In this document: in pieces, positions 1 through 8,570 of the stretch
How the letters are laid out: each line of letters starts with the position of its first letter
How positions within the stretch are numbered: the first letter of the stretch is position 1
NCBI RefSeq assembly: GCF_014191355.1
Contig: NZ_JACHWM010000007.1
Coordinates: forward strand, 1 to 64,000
DNA: 64,000 nt
Origin: Methylobacterium sp. R2-1
Lineage (GTDB): Bacteria; Pseudomonadota; Alphaproteobacteria; Rhizobiales; Beijerinckiaceae
Direction of reading: 5' to 3'
Program-made: the position numbers and the translations under genes
Notes under the pieces: model-generated
Told to the model about the DNA's origin: nothing
The model's input: the letters and a program-made list of their open reading frames with translations, nothing else
The model's database searches: none

Positions 1-60
1 CGCGAGACCGAGTTCGCCGTCGTCCGCGCCGGCCTGAACTACAAGTTCGGCTCGTACTAA
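1..60 (+). CDS. Outer-membrane beta-barrel protein, C-terminal fragment
   Basis: Only the last 19 codons are present; the gene begins outside the window. The frame open from base 1 ends in the residues VRAGLNYKFGSY followed by TAA. A final beta strand of alternating hydrophobic residues with a terminal aromatic residue is typical of Omp25/Omp31-like porin-family proteins of Rhizobiales, where the last strand carries the BAM recognition signal. The terminator at 109-135 closes the gene. The family call is reasonable, but it rests on a very short piece. Confidence 0.6.
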   Translation, partial: RETEFAVVRAGLNYKFGSY

Positions 61-108
61 GATCTGGAGCCTCGGCGATCCCTCACCGGATCGCCGAACT
101 TCCTCGGA

Positions 109-135
109 AAAGCCCGGCCTCATGCCGGGCTTTTT
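109..135 (+). terminator. Rho-independent terminator after the porin fragment
   Basis: The perfect 7-bp stem GCCCGGC/GCCGGGC (112-118 and 124-130) has a 5-nt loop. It is flanked by AAAA upstream and TTTTT downstream, so it could act in either direction. Confidence 0.8.
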
Positions 136-270
136 CGCGTGGGATGCCTCGCCTCCGGCGGATGCTGCGGTTAAGGTCTTGTTGACCATCCCGCCCGATC
201 CTGCGTGGCCCGGACGCCCCGACGCGGGGACCGGCGCCCGCAACCGCCACGGCGAGACCCGCGCATCCGC

Positions 271-711
271 ATGACAACCGACATGAGATCGGACCGTACG
301 GCAGGACGCGCCGCGCGGTGGACAGCCTCGGCGCGTCCGAGGCGGCGCGCGTTCCTCGCAGCGGCGCTGATCGGGATTCTCTGCGGTTCGATCCCCGCCG
401 TCCGGGCGCAGGAGCCGCTCTACCTGCGCATCCGCGCCAACCCGGACGCCCGGCTCGACGGCACTGCGGCCTCCGGGCCGACGGGCGGTCCGCTTGCCGC
501 GGGACCCGCGCGCGGAGAATCCGCCTGGGAGCGCAGCAACCGGCGCGCCCGGATCGCGATCGCGTCAGTCTGCACCGGATGCCTCGCCGGACGTTCTGCC
601 CTGCAGGCGTTCATGCCGTCCTCGGTGGCGGAAGCTCGGGCCTCCGACATGCCTTCGCCGCTTTCGTCGCCTTCTCCATCGCCCTTTGCACCGCCAGCAG
701 GTGACCCATGA
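271..711 (+). CDS. Hypothetical exported protein
   Basis: The predicted product has 146 residues. After a basic N-terminus (ARPRRR) comes a hydrophobic stretch and an AVRAQ-type signal peptidase I site near residue 46, so export to the periplasm is likely. The middle has the motif WERSNRRARIAIASVCTGC with a CxxC pair; the C-terminus is rich in Pro and Ser. No known domain is recognised. The stop overlaps the ATG of the next gene (ATGA at 708-711), which supports a co-translated pair. The start is uncertain: ATG at 283 is an alternative, and neither has a strong ribosome-binding site. Confidence 0.5.
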   Translation: MTTDMRSDRTAGRAARWTASARPRRRAFLAAALIGILCGSIPAVRAQEPLYLRIRANPDARLDGTAASGPTGGPLAAGPARGESAWERSNRRARIAIASVCTGCLAGRSALQAFMPSSVAEARASDMPSPLSSPSPSPFAPPAGDP

Positions 712-1112
712 CCCAGGCCCACCCGACCACCGGCGCGACCGTCGATCCGGAATGCCCCGTCTCCCTCGAACTCCTCGGCGAGGTGTATCGCGCCGACGAC
801 TACGACCTGCCCTACCTCCTCGAGACGATTCCGGCGCTGACACGAGCCAAGCTCGCCGCCTACCTCTACGGCAAGAGCCATATGCACCAACTCGGCCTGA
901 AGGTGGCCCGCGCCTGCGAGCGCGACGACCTGATCCGGGCAGTGGGCGAGATCGGCTCGGTGATCTACGGCCAGTCCCGGCTGAAACCCGCCGAGGCAGC
1001 GCCGGCGGTCGAAGTGCCGGCCGGGCGCGGTCGATCGGCTCAGGCGGCTCAGCCGAAGAAGGTCAAGATCAGCCTCGGCGGCTCCGCCGCCAAGGGCCGC
1101 AGCTTCGACTGA
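708..1112 (+). CDS. Conserved hypothetical protein
   Basis: The product is a soluble 134-residue protein without signal peptide or membrane segment. Residues 15-90 look helical and well ordered (CPVSLELLGEVYRADDYDLP, then ALTRAKLAAYLYGKSHMHQLG). The C-terminal 40 residues are Ala/Pro/Lys-rich and probably flexible, ending in KVKISLGGSAAKGRSFD. It starts inside the stop codon of the preceding exported-protein gene, so the two are probably translated together. No family I can name; it reads as a lineage-restricted conserved protein. Confidence 0.7.
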   Translation: MTQAHPTTGATVDPECPVSLELLGEVYRADDYDLPYLLETIPALTRAKLAAYLYGKSHMHQLGLKVARACERDDLIRAVGEIGSVIYGQSRLKPAEAAPAVEVPAGRGRSAQAAQPKKVKISLGGSAAKGRSFD

Positions 1113-1242
1113 GCATCGGTGTCCTCCCGCCCGGCGCGGCCGCGGCCGGGAGGGCTCTCGATCTTGTGTGTGTCCGTCGTTCCGAGGCCCGGCCATAGCC
1201 GTTTCGGGATGATGCTGCGTGAAGGCGAAGAAGGCAGGTTCG

Positions 1243-1515
1243 ATGTTCGCGACGTGGTGGAAGCTCGGCCTCGACACGACCCTGCTCGCCTTCGAGGCAC
1301 AGTCGGTGATCGCCCTGCGGATGGCCAAGCTGGCGGCCGGCGGCAGCGCCGCGCAGGCGGAGGCGCAGCGCATGGTGAGCGAGAAGGTTTTCGCGGCCGG
1401 TGAGGCGGCGATGCAGCTCGCCACGGGGGCCTCCCACGGCACGGTGGTGGCCGGCTATCGCCGCAAGGTGCGGGCGAACCACCGCCGCCTCTCCCGCGGT
1501 GCGAAACGCGATTAA
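1243..1515 (+). CDS. Conserved hypothetical helical protein
   Basis: The 90-residue product starts MFATWWKLGLDTTLLAFEAQ and continues with amphipathic helices (AQRMVSEKVFAAGEAAMQLA), ending in a strongly basic tail (RRKVRANHRRLSRGAKR). Small proteins of this pattern are common in Rhizobiales and resemble phasin-like helical proteins, but I would not claim that function. ATG 1243 is preferred because AAGGCAGG lies just upstream; an in-frame GTG at 1219 would add eight residues. Confidence 0.65.
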   Translation: MFATWWKLGLDTTLLAFEAQSVIALRMAKLAAGGSAAQAEAQRMVSEKVFAAGEAAMQLATGASHGTVVAGYRRKVRANHRRLSRGAKRD

Positions 1516-1577
1516 CCGACTCTTAACCATGAACTTCCATCGTTCGAACTCACGTCGGACGATCTCGGGAGAGCTTC

Positions 1578-1988
1578 ATGGTGCTGTGCGAGAACAGCGT
1601 GCGCGAGCGCGCCTACTACATCTGGGAAGGTGAGGGCCGCGTGTTCGGCCGGGCCGAGGCCCATTGGCTGCAGGCCGAGGCCGAGCTGCACCGCGCCACG
1701 ACCGCGGTGACGGTCGAGGCGGAAACGGTTGCTGCGGCCAAGGTCGCCAAGCCCCGCGCCAGCCGGGCCAAGGCCGCGGAGAAGGCGCCCGCCGAGGTGC
1801 TGGCGGGGGTCGCCCGGTCCGTCAAGGTCAAGGCTTCGGTCAAGGCTCCTGCCAAGGTCGTCACTAAGGCCGCCGAGAAGCCCGCCGCAAAGGCAGTGAA
1901 GGCTGCGCCCAAGGCGGCGTCCAAGGCCAAGCCGGCCGCCAGCCGGGCCAAGACCGGTGCCGGAGCCGAGGCTGTCGTCCTCCACTGA
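1578..1988 (+). CDS. DUF2934 protein with a histone-H1-like Lys/Ala tail
   Basis: The product has 136 residues. The N-terminal 40 residues match the DUF2934 pattern (RERAYYIWEGEGRVFGRAE then HWLQAE), a short helical motif of unknown function common in alphaproteobacteria. From about residue 60 the sequence is a long low-complexity tail of Lys, Ala and Pro (repeats such as KAPAKVVTKAAEKPAAKAVK), which resembles histone H1 or PhaP/AlgP-like tails and would be strongly positive. Nucleic-acid or polyanion binding is an inference from that charge. A terminator follows at 2021-2056, so the gene is probably monocistronic. Confidence 0.8.
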   Translation: MVLCENSVRERAYYIWEGEGRVFGRAEAHWLQAEAELHRATTAVTVEAETVAAAKVAKPRASRAKAAEKAPAEVLAGVARSVKVKASVKAPAKVVTKAAEKPAAKAVKAAPKAASKAKPAASRAKTGAGAEAVVLH

Positions 1989-2020
1989 GCCGCCTCACTG
2001 ATCAGGAGCGCGGTTCGAGA

Positions 2021-2056
2021 GCCCGCCGTCCTCCGGGGACGGCGGGCTTCGCTTTT
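2021..2056 (+). terminator. Rho-independent terminator after the DUF2934 gene
   Basis: The 10-bp stem GCCCGCCGTC/GACGGCGGGC with a short loop is followed by TTCGCTTTTT. It ends transcription from the DUF2934 gene before the stress-type promoter at 2116. Confidence 0.8.
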
Positions 2057-2115
2057 TGAAGGGGCCCCAAAAAGTCGGGGCGAGGACAGGCAAGGCGAGG
2101 GCGGACAAGGGCGAG

Positions 2116-2140
2116 GGAACGTGGGTCTGACTCGGCCGTT
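2116..2140 (+). promoter_or_regulatory. Putative EcfG (general stress sigma factor) promoter
   Basis: GGAAC (2116-2120), exactly 16 bases, then CGTT (2137-2140). This matches the alphaproteobacterial EcfG consensus GGAAC-N16/17-CGTT. It lies 64 bases before the start of the small exported protein gene at 2204 and after a terminator, so it has a natural target. No experimental support is available from sequence. Confidence 0.6.
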
Positions 2141-2203
2141 TCCTTTCGCGCTCCGCGAGCGGGGCGTTCCCAGGCTGATCCGAGGATCGAGGAAGGACAA
2201 GCG

Positions 2204-2491
2204 ATGCGCGCGCTGATGGGACGAGGGGCCGCTGCCGTCCTCCTCGGCACGATGCTGGCCTCGGCCGCCGCCGCGGGTCCGATGCGGACGAATGAGTCCT
2301 TCTACGCCGGTCCCGCCATGCCGGCGGTGAGCGGCCGGGCCCCGTGGAATGCGCCCTGGGAATACGACTCGGGCAGTGACAACGACCGTCGCCCCGAACT
2401 GCCCTACTACCAGCAGGGCCGCGGTCAGCAGACCGGTGGGCCGGCCCGCAACCTGCTGCCGGATGACGGACTTCACCTCTTCCCGCGCTGA
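2204..2491 (+). CDS. Small exported protein, probably stress-regulated
   Basis: The 95-residue product has a clear signal peptide (basic MRALMGRG, hydrophobic AAAVLLGTMLA, cleavage near ASAAAAG), leaving about 70 mature residues rich in Pro, Tyr, Asn and Gly (for example APWNAPWEYDSGSDND). No domain is recognised and there is no lipobox cysteine. AGGAAGGAC upstream of ATG 2204 is a good ribosome-binding site. The EcfG-like promoter at 2116-2140 suggests general-stress control, and the HAD gene 15 bases downstream may share it. Confidence 0.65.
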   Translation: MRALMGRGAAAVLLGTMLASAAAAGPMRTNESFYAGPAMPAVSGRAPWNAPWEYDSGSDNDRRPELPYYQQGRGQQTGGPARNLLPDDGLHLFPR

Positions 2492-2506
2492 CGACGGGTC
2501 GTTCCA

Positions 2507-3178
2507 ATGAGCGCCCGCATCAAGGCCGTCGTGTTCGACATCGACGGCACGCTGCTCGACAGCGTCGACCTGCACGCCCGTGCCTGGGTCGAAGCCTTTG
2601 CGCATTTCGGGATCCATACGAAGGAGGCCGAGGTCCGCCGCCAGATCGGCAAGGGCGGCGACCAGCTCCTTCCGGTCTTCGTGGACGAGGAGCGGCTGGC
2701 CCGCGAGGGCGAAGCGATCGAATCCTACCGCTCCGATCTGTTCAAGCGGGTCTACCTTTCGCAGGCCAAGCCGTTCCCCGCGGTGAAGGCCTTGCTCAGC
2801 CATGTGCGCGATGCAGGCCAGATCGTCGCCCTTGCCTCCTCCGGCAAGGCGGACGAGGTCGAGAACTATCAGAAGATCCTCGGCATCACCGATCTTGTCG
2901 ATCTGGTCACGACCTCCGACGATGCCGACCGATCCAAGCCTCATCCCGACATCTTCGAGGCGGTGCTGGGCAAGCTCCCCGGCCTCTCGAAGCCGGCAGT
3001 GATGGTGATCGGCGATACGCCGTACGACGCGCAAGCCGCTGCAAGCGCTGGGCTTTCGACGATCGGCGTCCTGTGCGGCGGCTTTCCCGAGGCCGAACTT
3101 TCGGCGGCCGGCTGCGTCGCGATCTATCGCGATCCGCAGGATTTGCTCGACGGTTACGCGCGCTCGCCTCTCGCCTGA
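2507..3178 (+). CDS. HAD-superfamily hydrolase (phosphoglycolate phosphatase-like)
   Basis: The 223-residue cytosolic protein has all four HAD motifs: motif I VFDIDGTLLDS near residues 10-20 with the nucleophile Asp, motif II ALASSGK near 110, a conserved Lys in the DADRSKPHPDIF segment, and motif IV VMVIGDTPYDAQAA near 168. The C1 helical cap between motifs I and II fits subfamily IA (Gph/PgmB-like). The substrate, probably a small phosphorylated sugar or glycolate, cannot be decided from sequence. It sits 15 bases after the small exported protein gene and may be co-transcribed with it. Confidence 0.85.
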   Translation: MSARIKAVVFDIDGTLLDSVDLHARAWVEAFAHFGIHTKEAEVRRQIGKGGDQLLPVFVDEERLAREGEAIESYRSDLFKRVYLSQAKPFPAVKALLSHVRDAGQIVALASSGKADEVENYQKILGITDLVDLVTTSDDADRSKPHPDIFEAVLGKLPGLSKPAVMVIGDTPYDAQAAASAGLSTIGVLCGGFPEAELSAAGCVAIYRDPQDLLDGYARSPLA

Positions 3179-3337
3179 TCGCTCACCGGGGATGAGCCGG
3201 CGTCAAAAAGCTGTGAGGGACGGCCTGCACCCTCTCAGGAAACGCTAACTGCGAGCCGGCAAACCTATGGCCATGCGATTTGGAACCGTTTAAGAGCCCG
3301 CCCCGCGGGGGGCGAGCCCGCTTCCGGATGGCGACTC

Positions 3338-3535
3338 ATGCAGACCACGGCCGAGACGTTCATGACGACCTCGAAATCTCTCCAGCAGCAGGTCGCCGAG
3401 GCCATCGAGGACCGGGCGCTTCCGATCAGCCGGCTCCTGCGTCTGATGTGGGCGCTCGATGCCGACCGTAGCGCCGCCAACCAGAATCTGCGGGCCCAGC
3501 TCCGCGCCCGGATCGGCGCTCCCCTGAACGCCTGA
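3338..3535 (+). CDS. Small hypothetical protein
   Basis: The predicted product has 65 residues, mainly helical (KSLQQQVAEAIEDRALPISR then LLRLMWALDADRSAANQNLR), without signal peptide or membrane segment. ATG 3362 is an alternative start. Codon use resembles the neighbours and the reading frame looks protein-like, but I recognise no family. A GC-rich hairpin at 3554-3572 follows without a T-run. Confidence 0.5.
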   Translation: MQTTAETFMTTSKSLQQQVAEAIEDRALPISRLLRLMWALDADRSAANQNLRAQLRARIGAPLNA

Positions 3536-3677
3536 GTTTTTCGGCGCCTGGCTGCGCCGCCTGAGGCGGCGCGCGAACAGACGGTTTCAACATTCGACAA
3601 AGCCTTGCCTTTCTGCGCCCGCACGGCACCGAAAGGCGTTGTGTTCAAGTTCCCTGGTTTTCAGGTCTCTTGGGTTT

Positions 3678-4370
<693 letters not shown>

Positions 4371-4481
4371 CAGGCACCGACCGATCTTGGTGAGCGACTT
4401 GGGAGCCACGCGGGCTTCTTCGAGCGAAAGGACACGGTCTTGCACCACGCGAACGAGGCGGAAGCCGGACCCGGCAGGCTT

Positions 4482-5201
4482 GTGTCACGCTTGGGCGCCC
4501 GGCGCGAGGCGGACGGACCCGATGTGGGGCCGCGCCGCCCTCGGCGCAGGGTCGCGCTGATGCTCCTCTTCGCCGCAGCCACGCTCGTCGGCGCCGCGAG
4601 CCTGCTGCCCGGCGCCGCGCGGGCCGAGCCGACACCCCTCAAGCTCGTGGCCCTGGGCGACAGCCTCACCGCGGGCTACCGCCTTCCCGCCGATGCCGCC
4701 TTCCCCGCGGTGCTGGAACGGGCGCTGAAGGCGAAGGGGTATCGGGTCGAGATCGCCAATGCCGGCGTGTCGGGCGACACCAGCACCGGCGGGCTCGACC
4801 GGCTCGACTGGTCGGTGCCCGAGGGAACGCAGGGGGTGATCCTCGAACTCGGCGCCAACGACATGCTGCGCGGCACCGACCCGGCGGTGACCCGCAAGGC
4901 GCTGGAGGCGATCATCCTGCGGCTGAAGGAGCGGGGCATCCCGGTGCTGCTCGCCGGCATGCTGGCTGCGCCCAATCTCGGTACGGAGTTCCGCGCCCGC
5001 TTCGACGCGATCTATCCCGACCTCGCCCGTGCGCATGGCCTCGTACTCTACCCGTTCTTCCTCGACGGCGTGGCGGGCCAGCGCGCCAACACCCTGGATG
5101 ACGGGCTGCACCCGACCGCCAAGGGGGTCGAGCGGGTCGTCGAGGGCATCCTGCCGAGTGTCGAGACCTTCGTGAAAAGCCTGGAGAAGAAGGGGCCTTA
5201 G
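4482..5201 (+). CDS. tesA: TesA-like SGNH arylesterase/lysophospholipase, exported
   Basis: The product has 239 residues and lies in the periplasm. The N-terminus has a basic region (RRPRRRVA), a hydrophobic core and a signal cleavage site near AARAEP. Mature motifs are those of the SGNH/GDSL family: block I ALGDSLTAGY with the nucleophile Ser, block II NAGVSGDTS, block III ELGANDMLRG, and block V DGLHPTAKG with the catalytic Asp/His. TesA hydrolyses acyl esters and thioesters. GTG 4482 is chosen because it supplies the basic n-region; ATG 4560 is an alternative. Divergent from the ABC ATPase gene; only two bases separate it from the next gene. Confidence 0.85.
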   Translation: MSRLGARREADGPDVGPRRPRRRVALMLLFAAATLVGAASLLPGAARAEPTPLKLVALGDSLTAGYRLPADAAFPAVLERALKAKGYRVEIANAGVSGDTSTGGLDRLDWSVPEGTQGVILELGANDMLRGTDPAVTRKALEAIILRLKERGIPVLLAGMLAAPNLGTEFRARFDAIYPDLARAHGLVLYPFFLDGVAGQRANTLDDGLHPTAKGVERVVEGILPSVETFVKSLEKKGP

Positions 5202-5203
5202 CG

Positions 5204-5779
5204 ATGCCGCGTCTGTTCACCGGGCTGGAGATCCCGCCGGACATCGCCGAGCGGCTGTCGTTCTTCCGCGGCGGCCTGCCCGGCGCGCGCTGGATCGAGC
5301 CGTCGGACTACCACATCACCCTGCGCTTTCTCGGCGAGGTCGACGAGGTCGTCGCCGCCGATCTCGACGCGGGCCTGAGTGAGGCGCGGGCGCGCCCGGC
5401 CTTCACCGTGACGCTCGACGGCTTGGCGAGCTTCGGCGGCGACCGGCCGCGGGCCCTCTACGCCTCCGTCGTGCCGAGCCCGGACCTGACCGAGTTGCAG
5501 GAGGAGCACGAGCGCATCGCCCGCCGGGCCGGCGCCGCGCCAGAGCGGCGCAAGTTCACCCCGCACGTGACGCTCGCCCGCCTCAACCGCGAGGCTGCGC
5601 CGGAGGCTGTGGCGCGCACCCTCACGCAGGCGGGCGTGTTCCCGCGCCTCACCTTCAGGGCGCGCCGCGCCGCTCTGTTCTCGGCCCGCACCTCGCGCGG
5701 CGGCGGTCCCTATCTCGTCGAGGCGGCCTATCCGTTCGCGGATGGAGAATTCGAATCGAACGAAGGGGAAGACGGGTAG
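5204..5779 (+). CDS. thpR: RNA 2',3'-cyclic phosphodiesterase (2H family)
   Basis: The 191-residue cytosolic protein opens with MPRLFTGLEIPPDI and carries the two 2H signature motifs, HITLRFLGEV near residue 40 and HVTLARL near residue 121, whose His and Thr form the active site. The family hydrolyses 2',3'-cyclic phosphates at RNA ends to 2'-phosphates and can show reversible 2'-5' ligase activity. The gene starts two bases after the tesA stop, so the pair is probably one transcript. The C-terminal GEFESNEGEDG is a short acidic tail. Confidence 0.88.
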   Translation: MPRLFTGLEIPPDIAERLSFFRGGLPGARWIEPSDYHITLRFLGEVDEVVAADLDAGLSEARARPAFTVTLDGLASFGGDRPRALYASVVPSPDLTELQEEHERIARRAGAAPERRKFTPHVTLARLNREAAPEAVARTLTQAGVFPRLTFRARRAALFSARTSRGGGPYLVEAAYPFADGEFESNEGEDG

Positions 5780-5857
5780 TGTTCGGGCGCACGCACGTTC
5801 CGCCCTTGCGTTGAGTCCCCGCTTGCGGCATGACGCGAGCCGCGCCGCGCGCGCCGT

Positions 5858-5934
5858 AGGAGTGTAGCTCAACTGGTCAGAGCACCGGTCTCCAAAACCG
5901 GGGGTTGGGGGTTCGAGTCCCTCCACTCCTGCCA
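5858..5934 (+). tRNA. trnW: tRNA-Trp (anticodon CCA)
   Basis: The 77-nt cloverleaf has a 7-bp acceptor stem (AGGAGTG/CACTCCT), a D-arm with a GCTC/GAGC stem, the anticodon stem CCGGT/ACCGG around the loop CTCCAAA, a 5-nt variable region, a T-arm with the loop TTCGAGT, and an encoded 3' CCA. The anticodon CCA reads UGG (Trp). Placement just before secE is usual in proteobacteria, although tuf, which often lies next to this tRNA, is not here. Confidence 0.97.
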
Positions 5935-6118
5935 CGGCGCTCACCGCACCCGACCCAGCCTCCTGCCCGCTGCGGTCCTTTCCCTCCCCATCGACAAGCC
6001 TGATCACTTGCGCTAGAGCGGGCGCATTCCGAGATCCTCAGATACTGTCGGTGTGGGACGCTTCGTCCTCGCACCGTGATCGGCGGTTCCCGGAGCCCTG
6101 TCCGGTTTCAGTTGCGCC

Positions 6119-6421
6119 ATGGCATCGAACGAAGCAACCAAGAAAGCCGACGCGGCGCGCGGACCCAATCGCGGCGCGGCGCCCGCATCGCCCCAGCGCG
6201 CGATCCCGCCGGCGCGCCCCGCGCCGAAGCGCGTCGGCCCGGCGGAGTTCCTGGGGCAGGTGCGCGACGAGGCCCGTAAGGTCACGTGGCCGACCCGCAA
6301 GGAAACCACTGTCACCACCATGATGGTGTTCATCATGGTGGTGGTCGCGAGCCTGTTCTTCGTCGCCGTCGACCAGGTGCTGCGCTTCGCCGTCAGCCTG
6401 ATCCTCGGGATCGGCGCTTAA
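6119..6421 (+). CDS. secE: Preprotein translocase subunit SecE
   Basis: The 100-residue protein has the SecE core: an amphipathic helix FLGQVRDEARKVTWPTRKE with the invariant KVTWPT motif near residues 58-63, then one membrane helix (MMVFIMVVVASLFFVAVDQV). It clamps the SecYEG channel in the inner membrane. The first 45 residues are an Ala/Pro/Arg-rich extension that minimal single-TM SecE proteins lack. It lies between tRNA-Trp and nusG, the standard order. Confidence 0.95.
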   Translation: MASNEATKKADAARGPNRGAAPASPQRAIPPARPAPKRVGPAEFLGQVRDEARKVTWPTRKETTVTTMMVFIMVVVASLFFVAVDQVLRFAVSLILGIGA

Positions 6422-6465
6422 AGTCGTTTCAGGCGTTCCAAGCCGCCGAGGAGTTGAGAAGACCC

Positions 6466-6999
6466 GTGTCGAAGCGCTGGTACATCGTCCACGCCTACTC
6501 GAACTTCGAGAACAAGGTCGCCCAGTCCATCAAGGATCAGGCGGCCCAGCGCGGGCTGACCGAGCTGTTCGACGAGGTCATGGTGCCGACAGAGAAGGTC
6601 ACCGAGGTGCGCCGCGGCCGCAAGGTCGATGCGGAGCGCAAGTTCTTCCCCGGCTACGTGCTAGTGAAGTGCGACCTGACGGACGAGGTCTACCACCTCA
6701 TCAAGAACACCCCGAAGGTCACCGGCTTCCTCGGCGCTGACAAGGCCAAGCCCGTGCCGATTCCGGACGCCGAGGCCGAGCGCATCAAGGGGCAGGTGCA
6801 GGAGGGCGTGGACCGCCCGAAGCACACGGTCTCCTTCGAGATCGGCGAGACGGTGCGCGTCTCCGACGGTCCCTTCGCCTCCTTCAACGGCACCGTCGAG
6901 GAAATCGACGACGCCCGCTCGCGCCTCAAGGTGGCGGTGTCGATCTTCGGTCGCGCCACCCCGGTCGAGCTCGAATACGGGCAGGTCGAGAAGGTCTGA
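6466..6999 (+). CDS. nusG: Transcription termination/antitermination protein NusG
   Basis: The 177-residue factor binds RNA polymerase and links it to Rho or to ribosomal S10. The NGN domain starts RWYIVHAYSNFENKVAQ and has the FFPGYVLVKC strand; the C-terminal KOW domain contains VSDGPFASFNGTVEEID near residues 125-140. GTG 6466 is chosen because NusG proteins begin with a few residues before (R/K)WYIVH; an in-frame TTG lies four codons upstream. It follows secE by 44 bases. Confidence 0.95.
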   Translation: MSKRWYIVHAYSNFENKVAQSIKDQAAQRGLTELFDEVMVPTEKVTEVRRGRKVDAERKFFPGYVLVKCDLTDEVYHLIKNTPKVTGFLGADKAKPVPIPDAEAERIKGQVQEGVDRPKHTVSFEIGETVRVSDGPFASFNGTVEEIDDARSRLKVAVSIFGRATPVELEYGQVEKV

Positions 7000-7082
7000 C
7001 TTTTTTGCATTTTGCGATAAGTCAGCACTGACTAGCTGATCCCCGATTTTCCCGGCCAGCGGCCCTGCCGCGGCCTGGAGAC

Positions 7083-7108
7083 GGCGATGCTTTCGTGAGA
7101 GCACCGCC
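7083..7108 (+). promoter_or_regulatory. Hairpin in the rplK leader, possible L1 feedback site
   Basis: GGCGATGCT (7083-7091) pairs with AGCACCGCC (7100-7108), with one A-C mismatch and an 8-nt loop. It lies in the 232-base gap between nusG and rplK. In other bacteria L1 represses the L11-L1 operon by binding its leader, so this is a candidate site by position. I could not match it to a defined L1 motif. Confidence 0.3.
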
Positions 7109-7231
7109 ACAACCCCGCGGGAGATTCGCCCGGCTTCGCCTCCGGGATCCACGGATCGCACCGCGACCTGCAACCGCCCGTCCGTCCGTGCCTCGGCAGC
7201 GCGGCGACGCGCAATTCTTGGGAGCAGTCCC

Positions 7232-7681
7232 ATGGCGAAGAAGATCACGGGCTACGTGAAGCTTCAGGTCCCGGCCGGCGCCGCCAACCCGTCGCCGCCG
7301 ATCGGTCCCGCGCTCGGTCAGCGCGGCCTCAACATCATGGAATTCTGCAAGGCCTTCAACGCGAAGACCGCGCAGATGGAGAAGGGCACCCCGATCCCGG
7401 TGATCATCACCGCGTATCAGGATCGCTCCTTCACCTTCGAGATGAAGCAGCCCCCGGTCACCTTCTTCCTGAAGAAGGCCGTCGGCCTGAAGATCGGCAA
7501 GAAGCCGGCCTCCGGCTCGAAGACCCCCGGCAAGGGTGCGACCGTCGGCAAGATCACCGAAGCCCAGCTTCGCGAGATCGCCGAGAAGAAGATGCCCGAC
7601 CTCAACTGCGACTCCGTCGATGCGGCGGTCGCGATGATCCGTGGCTCCGCGCGAGCCATGGGCCTCGAAGTCGTCGCGTAA
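7232..7681 (+). CDS. rplK: 50S ribosomal protein L11
   Basis: The 149-residue protein begins [20 protein letters not shown] with the conserved [20 protein letters not shown] segment, and its C-terminal domain contains [15 protein letters not shown] and the final GSARAMGL. It binds the GTPase-associated region of 23S rRNA and is needed for the RelA response. Slightly longer than E. coli L11 (142) but usual for alphaproteobacteria. rplA follows after 11 bases; a 232-base leader separates it from nusG. Confidence 0.97.
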   Translation: MAKKITGYVKLQVPAGAANPSPPIGPALGQRGLNIMEFCKAFNAKTAQMEKGTPIPVIITAYQDRSFTFEMKQPPVTFFLKKAVGLKIGKKPASGSKTPGKGATVGKITEAQLREIAEKKMPDLNCDSVDAAVAMIRGSARAMGLEVVA

Positions 7682-7692
7682 GGGAGGGCGAT

Positions 7693-8391
<699 letters not shown>

Positions 8392-8418
8392 GACGCGTCC
8401 GCAGGCACGTTCGGGAGA

Positions 8419-8452
8419 GCGCCCGGCCGAGAGGCCGGGCGCTTTTCTTTTG
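8419..8452 (+). terminator. Rho-independent terminator after rplA
   Basis: The perfect 10-bp stem GCGCCCGGCC/GGCCGGGCGC with a GAGA loop is followed by TTTTCTTTT. It closes the secE-nusG-rplK-rplA unit and shows that rplA is no longer joined to rplJ. Confidence 0.9.
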
Positions 8453-8470
8453 GTTCGCGCCTCTCTTCGG

Positions 8471-8560
8471 CCTTGCGAGGCGAAGACGAAGCAATCCAGC
8501 GGCGCGACCTGACCGGATAGGGCAGTGCCCTGGACTGCTTCGCTCCGCTCGCAGTGACGG
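8471..8560. repeat. REP-like palindromic element, copy 1
   Basis: The left arm (about 8475-8499, containing CGAAGCAATCCAG) and right arm (8530-8560, containing CTGGACTGCTTCGCTCCGCT) form an imperfect palindrome ending in GCAGTGACG. Elements of this type, with CGAAGCAATCC/GGATTGCTTCG arms and outer GTCATTGCGAG-like ends, are dispersed in many Rhizobiales genomes. A related copy is at 13566-13659. It lies in the convergent gap between rplA and the P450 gene. Confidence 0.65.
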
Positions 8561-8570
8561 GAAAGGGGTT

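Noticed and set aside
420..1442. Minus-strand open frame of 340 codons
   Set aside because: It overlaps three plus-strand genes with ATGA coupling and more protein-like sequence, and has no start signal or domain.
7000..7030. T-rich stretch after nusG as an intrinsic terminator
   Set aside because: No stable GC stem stands before the T-run; the nearby GTCAGCACTGAC palindrome lies after it.
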